DNA of 64,000 bases from Ditylenchus dipsaci (lineage: Eukaryota > Nematoda > Chromadorea > Rhabditida > Anguinidae). The notes under the pieces are model-generated. The model searched no databases, was not told where the DNA came from, and saw only the letters and a program-made list of their open reading frames with translations. The position numbers were made by a program, and so were the translations under genes. This document shows positions 42,739 to 53,580 of this stretch, one piece after another (positions within the stretch are counted from its first letter, which is position 1; each line of letters opens with the position of its first letter). The stretch lies in contig SADC01000841.1 in the NCBI GenBank assembly GCA_004194705.1, forward strand, positions 248,001-312,000. The letters are read 5' to 3'.

Positions 42739-43289
42739 AATGTTCTCTTGTTCACTTGTCTTTATGCCCCAGTTTCACTAATAAAGATGTGCGAAAATTT
42801 AGTTTAGAATCATAGAGCTGAGCATAATACTATAAATTGCAATTATAATTTGTAGAAAATGAAAATTTACATGAAACTCAAAACCAAGTGATTTTTAGAT
42901 ATGCCGCGACCTCTGCCGCGCTGCAAAATACCCAAATTTTTTATGTCTCGACATCCGAGATTTTTTTTCTCCTAAAATACTTATAACGAGTAGGCCTACA
43001 GGAAAATCGGTCGACCTTACCAGAATTATAAAAATTCCGTCCAATTTGAAAAAAACGCGTCCAATTTACAGCGCGGCAAAATAAATAACGCGACCCTTGC
43101 CCAGCGGTAAACGCTAGAAAAAAACGCGAAGTCTTACCCACAATGGACGCGTTTTTTTGACGAGGTAAAGGCTGGCGTTTGACGCTACCGCGGCCGCCTC
43201 CTAGTGCACCCACAATGACGCGTTTTTCGACGCGTTGCCGCTACCGCTGCCGCAGCCGCGTCCATTGTGGGCCAAGCATAAGTGAAGGC

Positions 43290-43934
43290 AAATCTTACAC
43301 CTCATAGGGCCTGGCCGCAATTGGAACGATGACGATGTAAATGATGTCTAGATCTCGCGATTTTCATTAAAAAATGCAAAATTTGATATAGGTGACCCAC
43401 AGAGTGACTAAAAAACCTGGCACTTAAAAAAATTTTGTGTAGCTAGCTTCTGGCCCCATCGATTTCCCCAGGAAAATCGATGACAGTAGTTAAGCTACCT
43501 AGAAGCTTTATGGTGCTGCTTTTGAAACTGCCACCAAACCAGAAAAATTGGCCATTTTTTCACATTCACTGGGCACATTTTCCCCAAATCTGGACACTTT
43601 TTCGTTTTTTCCATAAAATGTTATAAAATTCGAATTTGATTGTTTGTTTTCTGAGAGGAAATTGAAATTTTTGTAGAGTTTCGGATTAGGAGAAATTTTT
43701 TTTGTGCAAATTGACCATGCTAAACACGACTCTGCTGTCAGAATGAGCAGTTGCTCTATAATAAGAAGTAGTGATTTCGCACTAAAAACATGCTCAGCAC
43801 TAAATTAGTGCCATTTGCTGTGCTCATTACACTAAATTTGTGCTAGCATTAATTTATTGCTAAAGGCATTAAATTAGTGTCAGACTAATTATTGTTTCTT
43901 GAAGTGCTTTTTAGCACTTAACTGGCACTATTTA
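43290..43934. other. Intergenic, small repeats only
   Basis: 43430-43500 holds an imperfect palindrome (GTGTAGCTAGCTTCT.. / ..AGTTAAGCTACCTAGAAGC) around CCATCGATTTCCCCAGG. 43770-43930 repeats GCACTAAATTAGTGC-like motifs. No credible coding. Confidence 0.5.
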
Positions 43935-44917
43935 CAGGATGTCCCAAAAAAAACCCCTACCCTTCAAGGGCGCCGTAGGACCATTTTTAATTTTCAATTT
44001 TTTGTGAACGATATGTTATCTTGTAGCCCTGGAAATTCTCTAGCAAATGGTATATAAACATTTATTGAATGAAGACGGCATTGTGGGTAAATAAACACAA
44101 CAAATGAAAAAAAACCTGAATTTCAATCTCCGGATTTTCTGTTTTTGTTGACTTAAAAAGTTATTGACGTATTTCAGGTAGAATATTAATATCAAAACTT
44201 ATCTTACAAAAATATTTCAAACACATAATTTTGTAGCCCTTTCTTTTTTCTTTCGATTGGTGTATAAAAATTTCCCAGATTATTTTTAAAAAGTCAGCAT
44301 CTGGCTCTTAACACAAATAAAGTCATTTCACAAAAATTTGACAAGCACTTTTGTCACCTTAATTGGTCAAAATTTCGTTTGAGTGTTTTGCGCTGTAACT
44401 TTTTCTCGCATTTATAATGTAGCGCAGATTATAAGCAAGAAAACCCTTTTTATAGAATTTTTTTTGTAAATTTGAATGTTGAGATATGGTCTCATGAAAA
44501 CAGCAAACGACTGAAATTCAAAAAAATTAAGAAAAATTGATTTTTGGCCATATGTGGTTTTTTTTCAAAAAGCCATAATTCAACATTTATATTCTCAAAA
44601 AATATTCTGCAATATGGGTTTTGTAGCTTTGAACTGCGCTACAACGTAGTGCAAGTATGTTATCACAGCACATAAAACTTCATCAATTTTTCTGACCACA
44701 AGTCAATTCGACAAAACAGAAAATCCAGTGATTGAAAATCCGGTTTTTTTTATTTGTTCTGTCTATTAACCCACTATGCCATTGTCACTTAGTGAATGTT
44801 TATACACCATTCGCTAGAGAATTTTCAGGGCTACAAGATGACATATCATGCACGAAAAATTGAAAATTAAAAATGGTCCTACGGTGCCCTTGAAGGGTAG
44901 TTTTTTTTCTGGGACTG
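43935..44917. mobile_element. TA-flanked long-arm element, 983 bases
   Basis: Termini CAGGATGTCCCAAAAAAAAC and complement (..TTTTTTTTCTGGGACTG), with TA on both sides (43933-43934, 44918-44919). Arms pair for more than 230 bases (CCCTTCAAGGGCGCCGTAGG; ATCTTGTAGCCCTGG; GGTATATAAACATT) and further inward pairs follow, so most of the element folds back. TA target suggests Tc1/mariner superfamily; no transposase. Confidence 0.85.
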
Positions 44918-45019
44918 TACTAAGGACTTGTGCCCAAATGTAGTTCCCTGGCCAGGCCTATACGGCCGCCCGTCGATTATCACAAAAAAAACTAAAAGCA
45001 TTTCACCTAGTGGGATAGT

Positions 45020-45165
45020 AGTGGCACTCAATCTTCCTTTTCGGGGCTCTGTGCTTGTAGACCTGTAAAAGTCATCAGTTAATAGACATGTTCTAATAAT
45101 AGTTAGAAAGAATGTGTCAAACCTTTTGAAGGGACGCCAACGGCGGATACGGTTTCAAAGTCTAA
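45020..45165 (-). other. Possible small exons, minus strand
   Basis: Two stretches bounded by splice-like signals (AG|ACTTTGAAACCG..AAAAG|GT at about 45163-45125, and AG|GTCTACAAGC..CTAG|GT at about 45065-45010) read through as KPYPPLASLQK + VYKHRAPKRKIECHYYP. They could be 5' exons of the kinase gene 5 kb downstream or chance. No family match. Confidence 0.25.
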
Positions 45166-45434
45166 AAGAATACAGAATTTTATATTCTTTTAGAATATCG
45201 CTAAAGCTACAACAGTAAATACAACAACACGATAAGTGCTTTAAGCGATCACAAGTTTTTTACAATGAGCAAGAAGATGGTATTTTTACAAAAATAGACT
45301 GACAACCGTATATAAAACATTAGACCATAGCCATGTACACAACACACAGCATCACCACACACCACCCACTACTAACCAATTAGTCTTTGTTGAATGGGTG
45401 CTATGAAATGGTAGGGTGAAGAAGAAGCAGAGAA

Positions 45435-45560
45435 GTCACTTCGTGGCATGCCTCTTGCAAAATTCTCTGTTCAAGGACGCCATTCTGCTGCCAACATAAA
45501 TTGGTTTCACTGCACGCAAAATTGCTGGAAAGCATTCATCTGGGAGAGGGACACAAATTT
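45435..45560 (-). other. Unrecognised coding-like fragment
   Basis: Minus-strand frame without stop: YEICVPLPDECFPAILRAVK then PIYVGSRMASLNREFCKRHA. Residue composition looks protein-like. Probably a transposon remnant given the surroundings; family unknown. Confidence 0.3.
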
Positions 45561-46183
45561 CGTAACTCGGTTAGAAAAGCAACCAAAAATTGAGAAATTA
45601 GTTGGTGAAAAAATATGAATCTCGATAGAATGGAAATATTTCGCAAAGTTAGTGCTTTCTGGGGTAAACTCTTAAAGTTGCTTATGATTACAATGTAGAT
45701 TTGAGGGGTCACCTAACTTTACTCATCAAAATGCATGCGCAACCATCGACGCGGTTAACTCATGGAAGGAACAAGTCCCTCTAAATACGTCAGTCACTTT
45801 GTGAGCGCAGATTTGAACATGGAAACATGACGCAAATATGTTTTGCTACATGTTTGCATTGTTTTCCCTGGTAAAACCCGAATTGCAAGGTACGTAACTC
45901 AAAATTTTGAAAAAAAAGTACAGTTGGCCAAAAAAAGTACAATTTGGTCATTTTTCGTCAAAAAGTGCTATTTCATCCAATCCTTATTGATTTTGAGCAC
46001 CAAAAAAAGATTTTGACTAAAAACTTTAATATAAAAAAAGTTTTGGGTCCCGAAAAAAGTAAAAATCTTTTTAAAAGGTACAGTTACGTTCCTACCGAAT
46101 TGGCTTAAAAACCGATTGGTGTCTTGTGTTTAGGCGCAGGATAGGCCAGACTAGAACATGTTTCACAGTGCAAAAAAAGTAAT

Positions 46184-46575
46184 GGCTTGTTCACGTTGTT
46201 AGAGCTCGAGTTAGAGTTCGGGTAAGAGGTGTTCGTGTACTCAAAACCCGAACTCTAACTCGATGGTGTTCACGTACATCGCGTTAGAGTTCGAGGTCGA
46301 GCATAAAAATGTTCATGTATATAGCTTAGATAACTCAGAATCTCACTCCAAAGCCGTCTAAAGCCACTAAAAGTTAGTTTTTGAGGGGTTTACTGAAAGA
46401 AAATCCAAGTCATGTGCATGAACACCTTCAAATCCAACCTCGAACTCTAACTCTAGGTACATGAATACCCTCGAGTTAGAGTTCGAGTTAGAGTTAGGAT
46501 CAGAGGTGTTCACGTGACCAAAATCCCGAACTCTAACTCCAACTCGAACTCTAACTCTAACAACGTGAACAAGCC
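46184..46575. mobile_element. GGCTTGTTCACG element with GAGTTAGAGTTC arms
   Basis: Termini GGCTTGTTCACGTTGTTAGA and complement TCTAACAACGTGAACAAGCC, bordered by TAAT / ATTA. Arms are hexamer-like iterations of GTTAGA / GAGTTC. A partial right-end copy with the same arm lies at about 46740-46860. Same termini type as 49372-50329, 51034 and 52114. Confidence 0.8.
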
Positions 46576-46999
46576 ATTAGACATGTTTCCGAGCAAGACT
46601 CTTGATCAAAAATGGAGCTGGGCAAAAAGAGTCTCTATACACATTTCATGATCAAGTGTACTTCTCGGAATCATGTCTGAGGTAAGTGCGTGCGCGTATC
46701 TCTAAATCTCAAGCCGTCTGCGCCCCCTTCGGGGCGCATCCTCGAACTCTAACTCTAGGTACATGAACACCTCGAGTTAGAGTTAGGATCTGAGTGTTCA
46801 CGTAACTAAAATCCCGAACTCTAACTCTAACTCGAACTCTAACAACACGAACAAGTCATAAGAGGTAAAAAATTGCACATTTTCGACAATGCTACTTTGA
46901 AAATATTTTGAATCATTTTGTTTGAAAAAGCATTGTCGAAAATGTGCATATTTTTACATCTTTATAAATTAAAAGCCTGATAGTCTTTACTTCACGTGT

Positions 47000-47500
47000 T
47001 CAGGTATTAATCAGCATGGACAGAGTCGTAATTGTGCATACGCAGCGTATAGGAGCCCGAACTGCACCGACTACTTATACTGATGATGGCAGATGATGCT
47101 ATGTATGGACAAAGACAGAAAGAACGTCAATGAAAAATAGAATTGAGCAGGGCTGTTTCCTTTGCTCTGGATGTCAAGCCAGAAATGAATCGAGTGCCAA
47201 CAAATCTAAAGTGGCGTCTCTGAAGTTCAAGATTCCGGCTACAACATGGCTGGATGATCCAGCTAATTACACTCACATATGCGAGCCAACCAGCAACGTG
47301 AACTTTTTTTTTCTGAAACCGTTACGGCATACGTCGTTATAGGTAACAGGGACAAATATTCGAAGGAGTTTCCTGGCAGAAAGGGCAGCTGGTGGTGGTA
47401 AACAAGAAACAGCGGCAGCAGTGAGGGTTCGGATGGACCGAAGGATCAATATCGACTGTCGAGAAAAAACGAAAGAAGGTATTTATTTTTCAGTTTGATA
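47000..47500 (+). other. Cysteine-containing open frame, probable transposon-derived fragment
   Basis: From about 47005 the frame reads INQHGQSRNCAYAAYRSPNC, then after breaks CFLCSGCQARNESS, VASLKFKIPATTWLDDP, HICEPTS. The C..C / H..C spacing resembles the zinc-binding DNA-binding modules that precede some transposases, but I cannot name the family. Frames are broken at several points. Confidence 0.3.
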
Positions 47501-47525
47501 TTCTACTAAATTAATTTTAAGAGTA

Positions 47526-47709
47526 CAGTCAAGTCTCGATTTAACGAACCCCTGGGACCGCCAAAAATGTTCGTTAAATCGAAGGTTTCGTTAAATCGAG
47601 AGCTTATTTTAGTCATTTTATTTAATCGGTGGCCAAATAGCCACCAAAAAAGGTTCGCTAAATCAAGAGTTTCGTTAAATCGGGGTTTCGTTAAATCGAG
47701 ACTTGACTG
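47526..47709. mobile_element. Pogo/Tigger-type miniature element, intact ends
   Basis: Termini CAGTCAAGTCTCGATTTAAC and exact complement; TA on both sides (47524-47525, 47710-47711). Iterated TTCGTTAAATCGA motifs inside (five units). 184 bases, non-coding. Confidence 0.92.
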
Positions 47710-47879
47710 TATAAGCAGGGAAACCGAAGGCAAACCGAGGGCTGAAAAAGAGGAACAAAACAGAGAAATATTGAGAACTGACCTGCCAATTTTGGATTTC
47801 AAACCTTTGGTATTTGCTCTAAGCGGTAAAGGCAGCTCTGTATCGATCTAGTAGAAAGCATTTTCCTAATGTCACTAGA

Positions 47880-48350
47880 AGGTGGTGTCGAGAAATGTCT
47901 CGCTATCTTAAAAGAATTGGCCGTCTAATGGAATAGATTTGTAGAGTACAGGTTGTTTACTTGTTATGCTCATAAATTTTTACAGAAGGAGTTTAGAAGA
48001 ATGCTGGATGGCGACAAAGAACATGTAGACGCTCAACAAGAAGAATTTAACACCAAGCAATTGCCGAAGTCAATCATCCGCCGGTGGACGTAGAAAATAT
48101 TTTGCAGTGAAGAAAAGGCTAATAGTCACAGATTACTGCTATGTTTAACCATTTTCGTTGTTATTTTGTCTCTGGTCCAATAAAATGCATAAGAATATGA
48201 TACTTCTATTAGCGAATTTTGTTTATGATTCAGTAACGATTAATAAATAAAGCAAAAAAGGCTATTATAACTCACGAAAAATAAAGTGTATCGAGTAGGT
48301 GTATCGAGTCGCAACTGTATCGAGTTGGCGTGAGGGCTGTTCAAATTTGA
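47880..48350. other. Intergenic, small open frames only
   Basis: A short plus-strand frame near 47990-48095 (EFRRMLDGDKEHVDAQQEEF) has no recognisable family. Around 48286-48330 a motif GTATCGAGT is iterated three times, resembling pogo-type subterminal repeats without a visible CAGTC end. Confidence 0.35.
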
Positions 48351-49225
48351 TTTAGCTCTTCCTCTTCCTCATCCCTCTTCCACCCAAAATTTTCGTCTCT
48401 TCCGTCTTCCTCATCCTCTTCCATCCAAAATTTTCGTCTCTTCCATCTTCCTCATCCCTCTTCCATGCAATTTTTCGTCTCTTCCTCTTCCTCATCCCTC
48501 TTCCGCCCAAAATTTTCGTCTCTTCCATCTTCCTCATCCTTCTTCCGGTCGGAAGAGGAAGAAATTTATTCCTCTTCGGAAGAATCCGATAAGATAAGAG
48601 AGTACTAACGATGAGACAATGATTATTTATTCCTTTTAACAGTCAGCAAGAACAGCAATAAATCAAAATAATCGCTCATTCAATATGATGGAGTTGAAGC
48701 CTAGCAAGACCTTTCTTCGCAGTAGGCCGGCCAATGAGCACCCTTTGACTCCTCCCGAATTGATGGACAGCCTTGAGAATCCTCTCTCTGGAGCTTGTGA
48801 AGTTGCTGGAATGATAAGGAGGTCCTATGCCGATTTTGCCAATCGTGGTAGCTAAAACGTTCCAAATATTCTCTTCTATGTCTTCGCCCATTAATTGCGG
48901 AATTTTGGGATTCAGAATTTCACAACCGGACGCAGAAGCAGAAAAACAGAAAAACTTTGCATAATGCAGAAAAAATTTGCTCTTCCTCTTCCTCTTCCAC
49001 CCAAAATTTTTGTCTCTTCCATCTTCCTCTTCCACCTAAAATTTTCGTCTCTCCATCTTCCTCGTCCTTCTTCCACCCAAAATTTTCGTCTCTTCCTCTT
49101 CCTCATCCCTCTTCCACCCAAAATTTTCGTCTCTTCCATCTTCCTCGTCCTTCTTCCGGTCGGAAGAGGAAGAGGAAGAAATTTCTTCCCCTCCGAAGAA
49201 TCTTCCGGAAGAGTGAACAGCCCTG
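48345..49225. mobile_element. Element with two direct CTCTTCC/CCAAAATTTTCGTCT arrays
   Basis: Arrays at 48357-48560 and 48975-49210 are in the same orientation; each repeats CTCTTCCAYCTTCCTCATCC plus CACCCAAAATTTTCGTC and each ends in CTTCTTCCGGTCGGAAGAGG. Flanks GGGCTGTTCA (48326) and GTGAACAGCCC (49214) are inverted. Between the arrays a minus-strand frame reads NPKIPQLMGEDIEENIWNVL and IGRPTAKKGLARLQ, unrecognised. Confidence 0.65.
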
Positions 49226-49371
49226 GTTGGCGTATCGAGTCACAATGTGAATCGAGTCGTATGTCAGTCCCCTATTTCTGGGCACACTTTCTCGCCTTAT
49301 TAATTCTTGGTAATTTCGTTATTCAGCGCAACGTCTGAGCGATGCTATTTCCAGGCCGACCTTCTCTTCAT

Positions 49372-50329
49372 GGCCTGTTCACATACTGAGAGTGAGAGTG
49401 GGAGTGAGAGTAGTTGTCATTGTGAACATCCTTAACTCTCACTTTCACTCCCACTCTCACTCCCCTTTCACTCTCACTCTCGGGTGTTCACAATACGTTT
49501 TTTCTATTTTGCATTCAACTAACTATTTTAATATTTTATTTTTGAAATTTGTTCATGGTATTGTGAATTACGACCAAAGATTGCTTATTGGATAGTTAAT
49601 GAACCGTGAAATTTCTATAATTGACCCATGACAATCGATATAGGTTTTACGGTGTTTTTAAAAATATTTGTGTTCTCATTGCTTCATATGTCCCTCCATT
49701 TTTGTAAGCTCCAATTCATAGTCGTCTAGATTATTCTGACATCTTTTTGAACTCCAAGAGAGTAAACCTGCTATTCTTTACCAACGCTTGGATCCGTTTG
49801 CATTTGTGATAAACTGACTGAGACAATGGGGAGAATTTAACAGTCATTGTTGTGTTCACTTTGTGTTCACGGTTTTCGAAGCGTCTAAAATAGCGTTCTC
49901 AACACCAGCTGAGTGAAAATAAAGGGGGATTTTCAACGCTGGATACAGCTGCTTGTGAGGCATTGCGTGAGCTTTCCATTTTGAGGGAATCTTCATAGCG
50001 TCCCGTCTTTCATCTCTTCGTCCTCAACGCAGTCCGAAGGATCAAGAAACAATTCGTGTCTTGAACCATATCAGCTTTTTTGCCTGCTGCAATTTAAATG
50101 TAGTTTGTATTTCACAATATTTGGTCACAATTTGCGATATTATGAACAAATTTGAAAAGTGAAAAATCAATTTGATTGGTTGGTTATACGAAAATATAAA
50201 AAGCATTGTAAACACCTGAGAGTGAGAGGTAGACGTATTGTGAACACCCCCTTACTCTCACTCTCACTCCCACTCTCACTCTCACTCCCACTTTCACTCT
50301 CACTCCCACTCTCAGTATGTGAACAGGCC
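49372..50329. mobile_element. GGCCTGTTCACA element with GAGAGTGAGAGT arms
   Basis: Termini GGCCTGTTCACATACTGAGA and complement TCTCAGTATGTGAACAGGCC. Both arms contain CACTCTCACTCCCACT arrays bounded by ATTGTGAACA. About 600 bases of AT-rich interior without a recognised gene. Same termini class as 46184-46575 but a different iteron. Confidence 0.82.
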
Positions 50330-51033
50330 ATCACTAACTCTTTTAAGTGTCGAATAGGAAAACAAACAGCGGCCTACCTACTCATTATGAAGGCGAAATT
50401 TGCGGATTGGATCTTAACACTCCCTCGTCGTGCGTAATCTTTGTGACTCCTGGCTCAAAATTTCACGCTGAACACGATGGTGTTTTCGGTTTGAAAATAT
50501 TTCGGCAAAAAAAGTTTCGCTATAGCCTTCTGATAACTTGAAGTTTTTTATAATTTTTCCTGGCACAAAAGTGCAAAAAATGGTATTTACTTTTAATAGT
50601 ATAGACTTTCACAATCTGTGAAATATATTTTGTAGAGAAAATGCAGAGCTATCTTTTGACCGGTTATTTGTCCAAACCTTCTTTGAATTTCTAGCTGAAA
50701 AATCGAAAGATAACGAGGAAAGCCTCTGATGAGGACTCACATTCATATGGCTATAAAATTTTTAACATTAGACTGGTAGAGTGAACGCAGAGCTTCGTTT
50801 TATATGAAATTTCATGAAGATTTCGAATCTGCAAAAAAAGTTAAATTTTTTGATCTTTTCAATAAATATTACCGTCAGATTTTTAATTCTCCTCGAGACA
50901 AAAATTATTAAGAATTTGACAAAATTCCATCCCGTGGCTATATTAGGCGAGTTACAAAAAAATGTTTTTAATCTCATTCAAATATGGTTACGTCAATTTT
51001 TAATTGCAGTCTTTTTTTCAAGTGGGTGGGTAA

Positions 51034-52110
51034 TGGCTTGTTCACGTTGTTCGAGTTAGACTTCGGATAAGAGTAATATTTTTTCTAGCGTCAAAAGACG
51101 CTTTTCTAGCGCCAAAATACTTTTTTCTAGCGTCAAAATTTTTCTAGCGTCAAAATACGTTTTTCTAGCGTCAAAATACGCTATTCTAGCGTCAAATTGT
51201 GTTCTCATATGCCATTTCTTGTTTCTATGTGTTTCACGGGTGTTCATTCTTAATTTCAGTTGATCAGCCAACATGGAAGCCTTCATTGAGATTGGACAAG
51301 TGAGAAAGCGTCATTTGGTCTGAACTATCATCCTATCGCCCACTTTGAAGATGAAAACTGCCTCGAACAATGGATGCAGCTGAACAAAGGATCGTGGACC
51401 AAGTTCATGTTTATTTGTTTTGTCTGGTATGTCTGGTAGTTCTGTCTGGTATGGTCAACGCCTCTTATCCAACAGCTACAGCAAAACTCGGTAACTATAC
51501 TTTAGCTGCTGTTACTGTTTGGCCTGCTGTGAAGAGGAGGATGTGCTATGTCCATATGTTTTGTTTTCATTTTTATCGCTTTGTTCTTGGAGTGCGGTAT
51601 TTGGAATAAAAGTTGTCTGGTCTGAATCATGTGGCGTAGAGTATAATTTTGAAGATGTGGGAATAGGGATTGAGTAGAATGAAAAGGAAATAAAACAGGA
51701 AATAACGACCACATCTTTGACAGTGGAAGTTTTGAAGGTAGAAAGAAGTATTTTATGGCAGAAAAAGCTATTACACGGCAGAAAAGCATTTTCACGGCAA
51801 AAATTCATTTTGATGGCAGATGAAAAGGGTCTGGCTTTTAACGTTAGAATAGCGTATTTTGACGCTAGAAAGGCGTATTTTGACGCTAGAAAGACGTATT
51901 TTGACGCTAGAAAAATTTTGACGCTAGAAAAAAGAATTTTGACGCTAGAATGGCGTATTTTGACGCTAGAAAAACGTATTTTGACGCTAGAAAAATTTTG
52001 ACGCTAGAAAAAAGTATTTTGACGCTAGAAAAGCGTCTTTTGACGCTAAAAGAAAGTACCACCCTTCGGATAAGAGGTGTTCACGTAGACAAAAACCCGA
52101 ACTCAAACTG
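51034..52110. mobile_element. GGCTTGTTCACG element, interrupted, right end truncated
   Basis: Left terminus GGCTTGTTCACGTTGTTCGA with GAGTTAGACTTCGGATAAGAG; the matching inner segment CTTCGGATAAGAGGTGTTC reappears at 52067. Between lies a second element with TCTAGCGTCAAAATACG arms. The right terminus is replaced by the next GGCTCGTTCACGG end at 52114. Confidence 0.65.
51083..52050. mobile_element. Element with TTCTAGCGTCAAAATACG iterated arms
   Basis: Left arm (51083-51200) has seven TTTCTAGCGTCAAAATACG-like units; right arm (51840-52050) has about ten complementary units. The right arm reads as a protein repeat LTLEKRI, an artefact. The interior has a short plus-strand frame (HFEDENCLEQWMQLNKGSW near 51340-51400) followed by a splice-like break; possibly a transposase N-terminus, not identified. 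Confidence 0.72.
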
Positions 52111-52113
52111 TAA

Positions 52114-52345
52114 TGGCTCGTTCACGGACTGAGACTTAGACTGAGACCAGTGATTGGAAAGCCAAAGCCAAATTGGCTTAAAATTTTGGCCTAAAGAAGG
52201 CTAAAGGCCAAAGCCAAATTTGGTTTTTGGCTTTGGCTTTTCCAAACACTGACTGAGACTAAGACTGAGACTAAAGGGTGTTCCCGGACTGCGACTTGGA
52301 CTAAGACTGAGACTTAGACTTAAACTAAAGAGTGTCCATAGAGCT
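52114..52345. repeat. GGCTCGTTCACGGACTGAGACT terminus and GACTGAGACTTA tract
   Basis: Begins TAATGGCTCGTTCACGG, then iterated GACTGAGACTTA and, near 52145-52245, a palindrome GCCAAAGCCAAATTGG / CCAAATTTGGTTTTTGGC. Third iteron variant attached to the GGCYYGTTCACG terminus. Confidence 0.7.
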
Positions 52346-52523
52346 CTGTTAAAATTTAAGAAATACACATAGAAAACGTTAGATGAATATGAGGGATGGT
52401 CGTTGGAGAAAGAAAACATGTATCAGTATGTCCCGTAACTCTTCGCGTTTTTTTTTATTTTTTGCAAAATTCGCGCACCTTGACACAATGCAAAGGTAAT
52501 TTGCTTACAATGTTTCAGTGCCA

Positions 52524-52824
52524 GGTGCTTGTTGTCACACATGTTATTAAGGTCACACACCAAAAGATTGCGGAACTGGGATGGGAACTGCTTCCATGGG
52601 CTCCAAATTTTCCAGATGCTGCTCCATCAGACTACCACTTGTTTTGGCCATCAAAGACATCTCTCAGGGGCATGGATTTCGGAAGAAACAGTGAAGGACT
52701 GCATGATGAAATCAAAGAATTCGTTCGTTTAAGGCCAGCAGGATTTTTCGTTGGGGGGATTTCAAAGCTGCAAGAACGATGGGAGAAAATCATTGAAGCA
52801 GAAGGGAATTATTTTGATGAGTGA
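52524..52824 (+). pseudogene. Mariner transposase, C-terminal fragment
   Basis: About 95 codons matching the end of mariner-family (DD34D) transposases: HQKIAELGWELLPWAPNFPD, AAPSDYHLFWP (third catalytic D in PDAAPSDYHLF), then GRNSEGLHDEIKEFV and LQERWEKIIEAEGNYF before the stop at 52822. The N-terminal two thirds are absent. A pogo-type element sits 23 bases behind the stop. Confidence 0.9.
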
Positions 52825-52847
52825 AGGGTGTTGTTGGAAAGTTGTTA

Positions 52848-53580
52848 CAGTCGAAACTCGATATAACATACACCCGATATAACATACGCCTCGATATAAC
52901 ATACGGCTGAGAATGATTTGGTTGGACTGAATAAAATTAAGTCAAAGTGACACTCGATATAACATACACTCGCTATAACATACCCTCGATATAACATACG
53001 GCTGGGGTCAGTCCCGACACAGAAAATCCTACTCGATATAACATACACTCAACAAAATTTCTGAATTACCGCATAAATTCTTTTCTTTAGTCTAAAAATA
53101 TTTTTTTCCAGTTTTGTCATTGATCGATTTCTTTGTTGTGTTCTTTTTTTTGATCTCTCTCATCATTTTGAAAATAATTTTTAGGCTAACCATGGACACT
53201 CCGAGCAAGAAGCGCCGAGTCATCACTCTGGAGGAAAGAAACTCTGTGGGGTGGGTTCACGACCCGGTCGGTGCTGCGAACTTTTTCGCACTGAACCTCA
53301 CTTATTTTAATTTCATAGGAAGGAAGTTTGTGGCGATAGTTCAGTGTGTTTTGTAAATGATATTTGTAAAATCTTACATTCATTTTGTAGCCCTAAATGG
53401 GTAGGTTTGCAAGATGTCTTATAAATCGTTTGATAAATGTTAACACTCGATATAACATACGGCTTGCAATGTCAGTCAATAAATACACTCGATATAACAT
53501 ACACTCGCTATAACATACCCTCGATATAACATACGGCTGGGGTCGGTCCCTTGGGTGTATGTTATATCGAGTTTCGACTG
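52848..53580 (+). mobile_element. Pogo/Tigger-type element with CENP-B-like transposase remnant
   Basis: Termini CAGTCGAAACTCGATATAAC and exact complement; TA on both sides (52846-52847, 53581-53582). Both ends carry iterated TCGATATAACATAC (about ten units in all). Inside, ATG at 53192 opens MDTPSKKRRVITLEERNSV, which fits the start of the CENP-B/pogo helix-turn-helix (KRKxLTLEEK). The frame then degenerates. Confidence 0.9.

Larger units (their letters stand above)
40135..43273 (+). mobile_element. PIF/Harbinger transposon with GC-rich ends
   Basis: Ends are inverted CCACAATGGACGCG followed by GC-rich iterons (GCGGCAGCGGCTGCGGCAGC left; GCTACCGCTGCCGCAGCCGC right) and a second inward CACAATGGACGCG unit on each side. 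The interior encodes a MADF-like piece (about 40490-40590, LVQAHPSLYNKAYKEYLKDR) and a Harbinger nuclease. Local GC content of the ends is far above the surroundings. No clear 3-base duplication seen. Confidence 0.85.

Noticed and set aside
48357..49210. CRISPR-like repeat/spacer impression of the arrays here and in other tandem tracts
   Set aside because: Units are contiguous or degenerate, with no unique spacers of constant length; the genome is that of an animal and no cas genes are present.
51717..52132. LTLEKRI repeat proteins from open frames on the plus strand
   Set aside because: The frames are the translation of a 20-base tandem motif in transposon arms and occur likewise on the other strand at 51056-51286.
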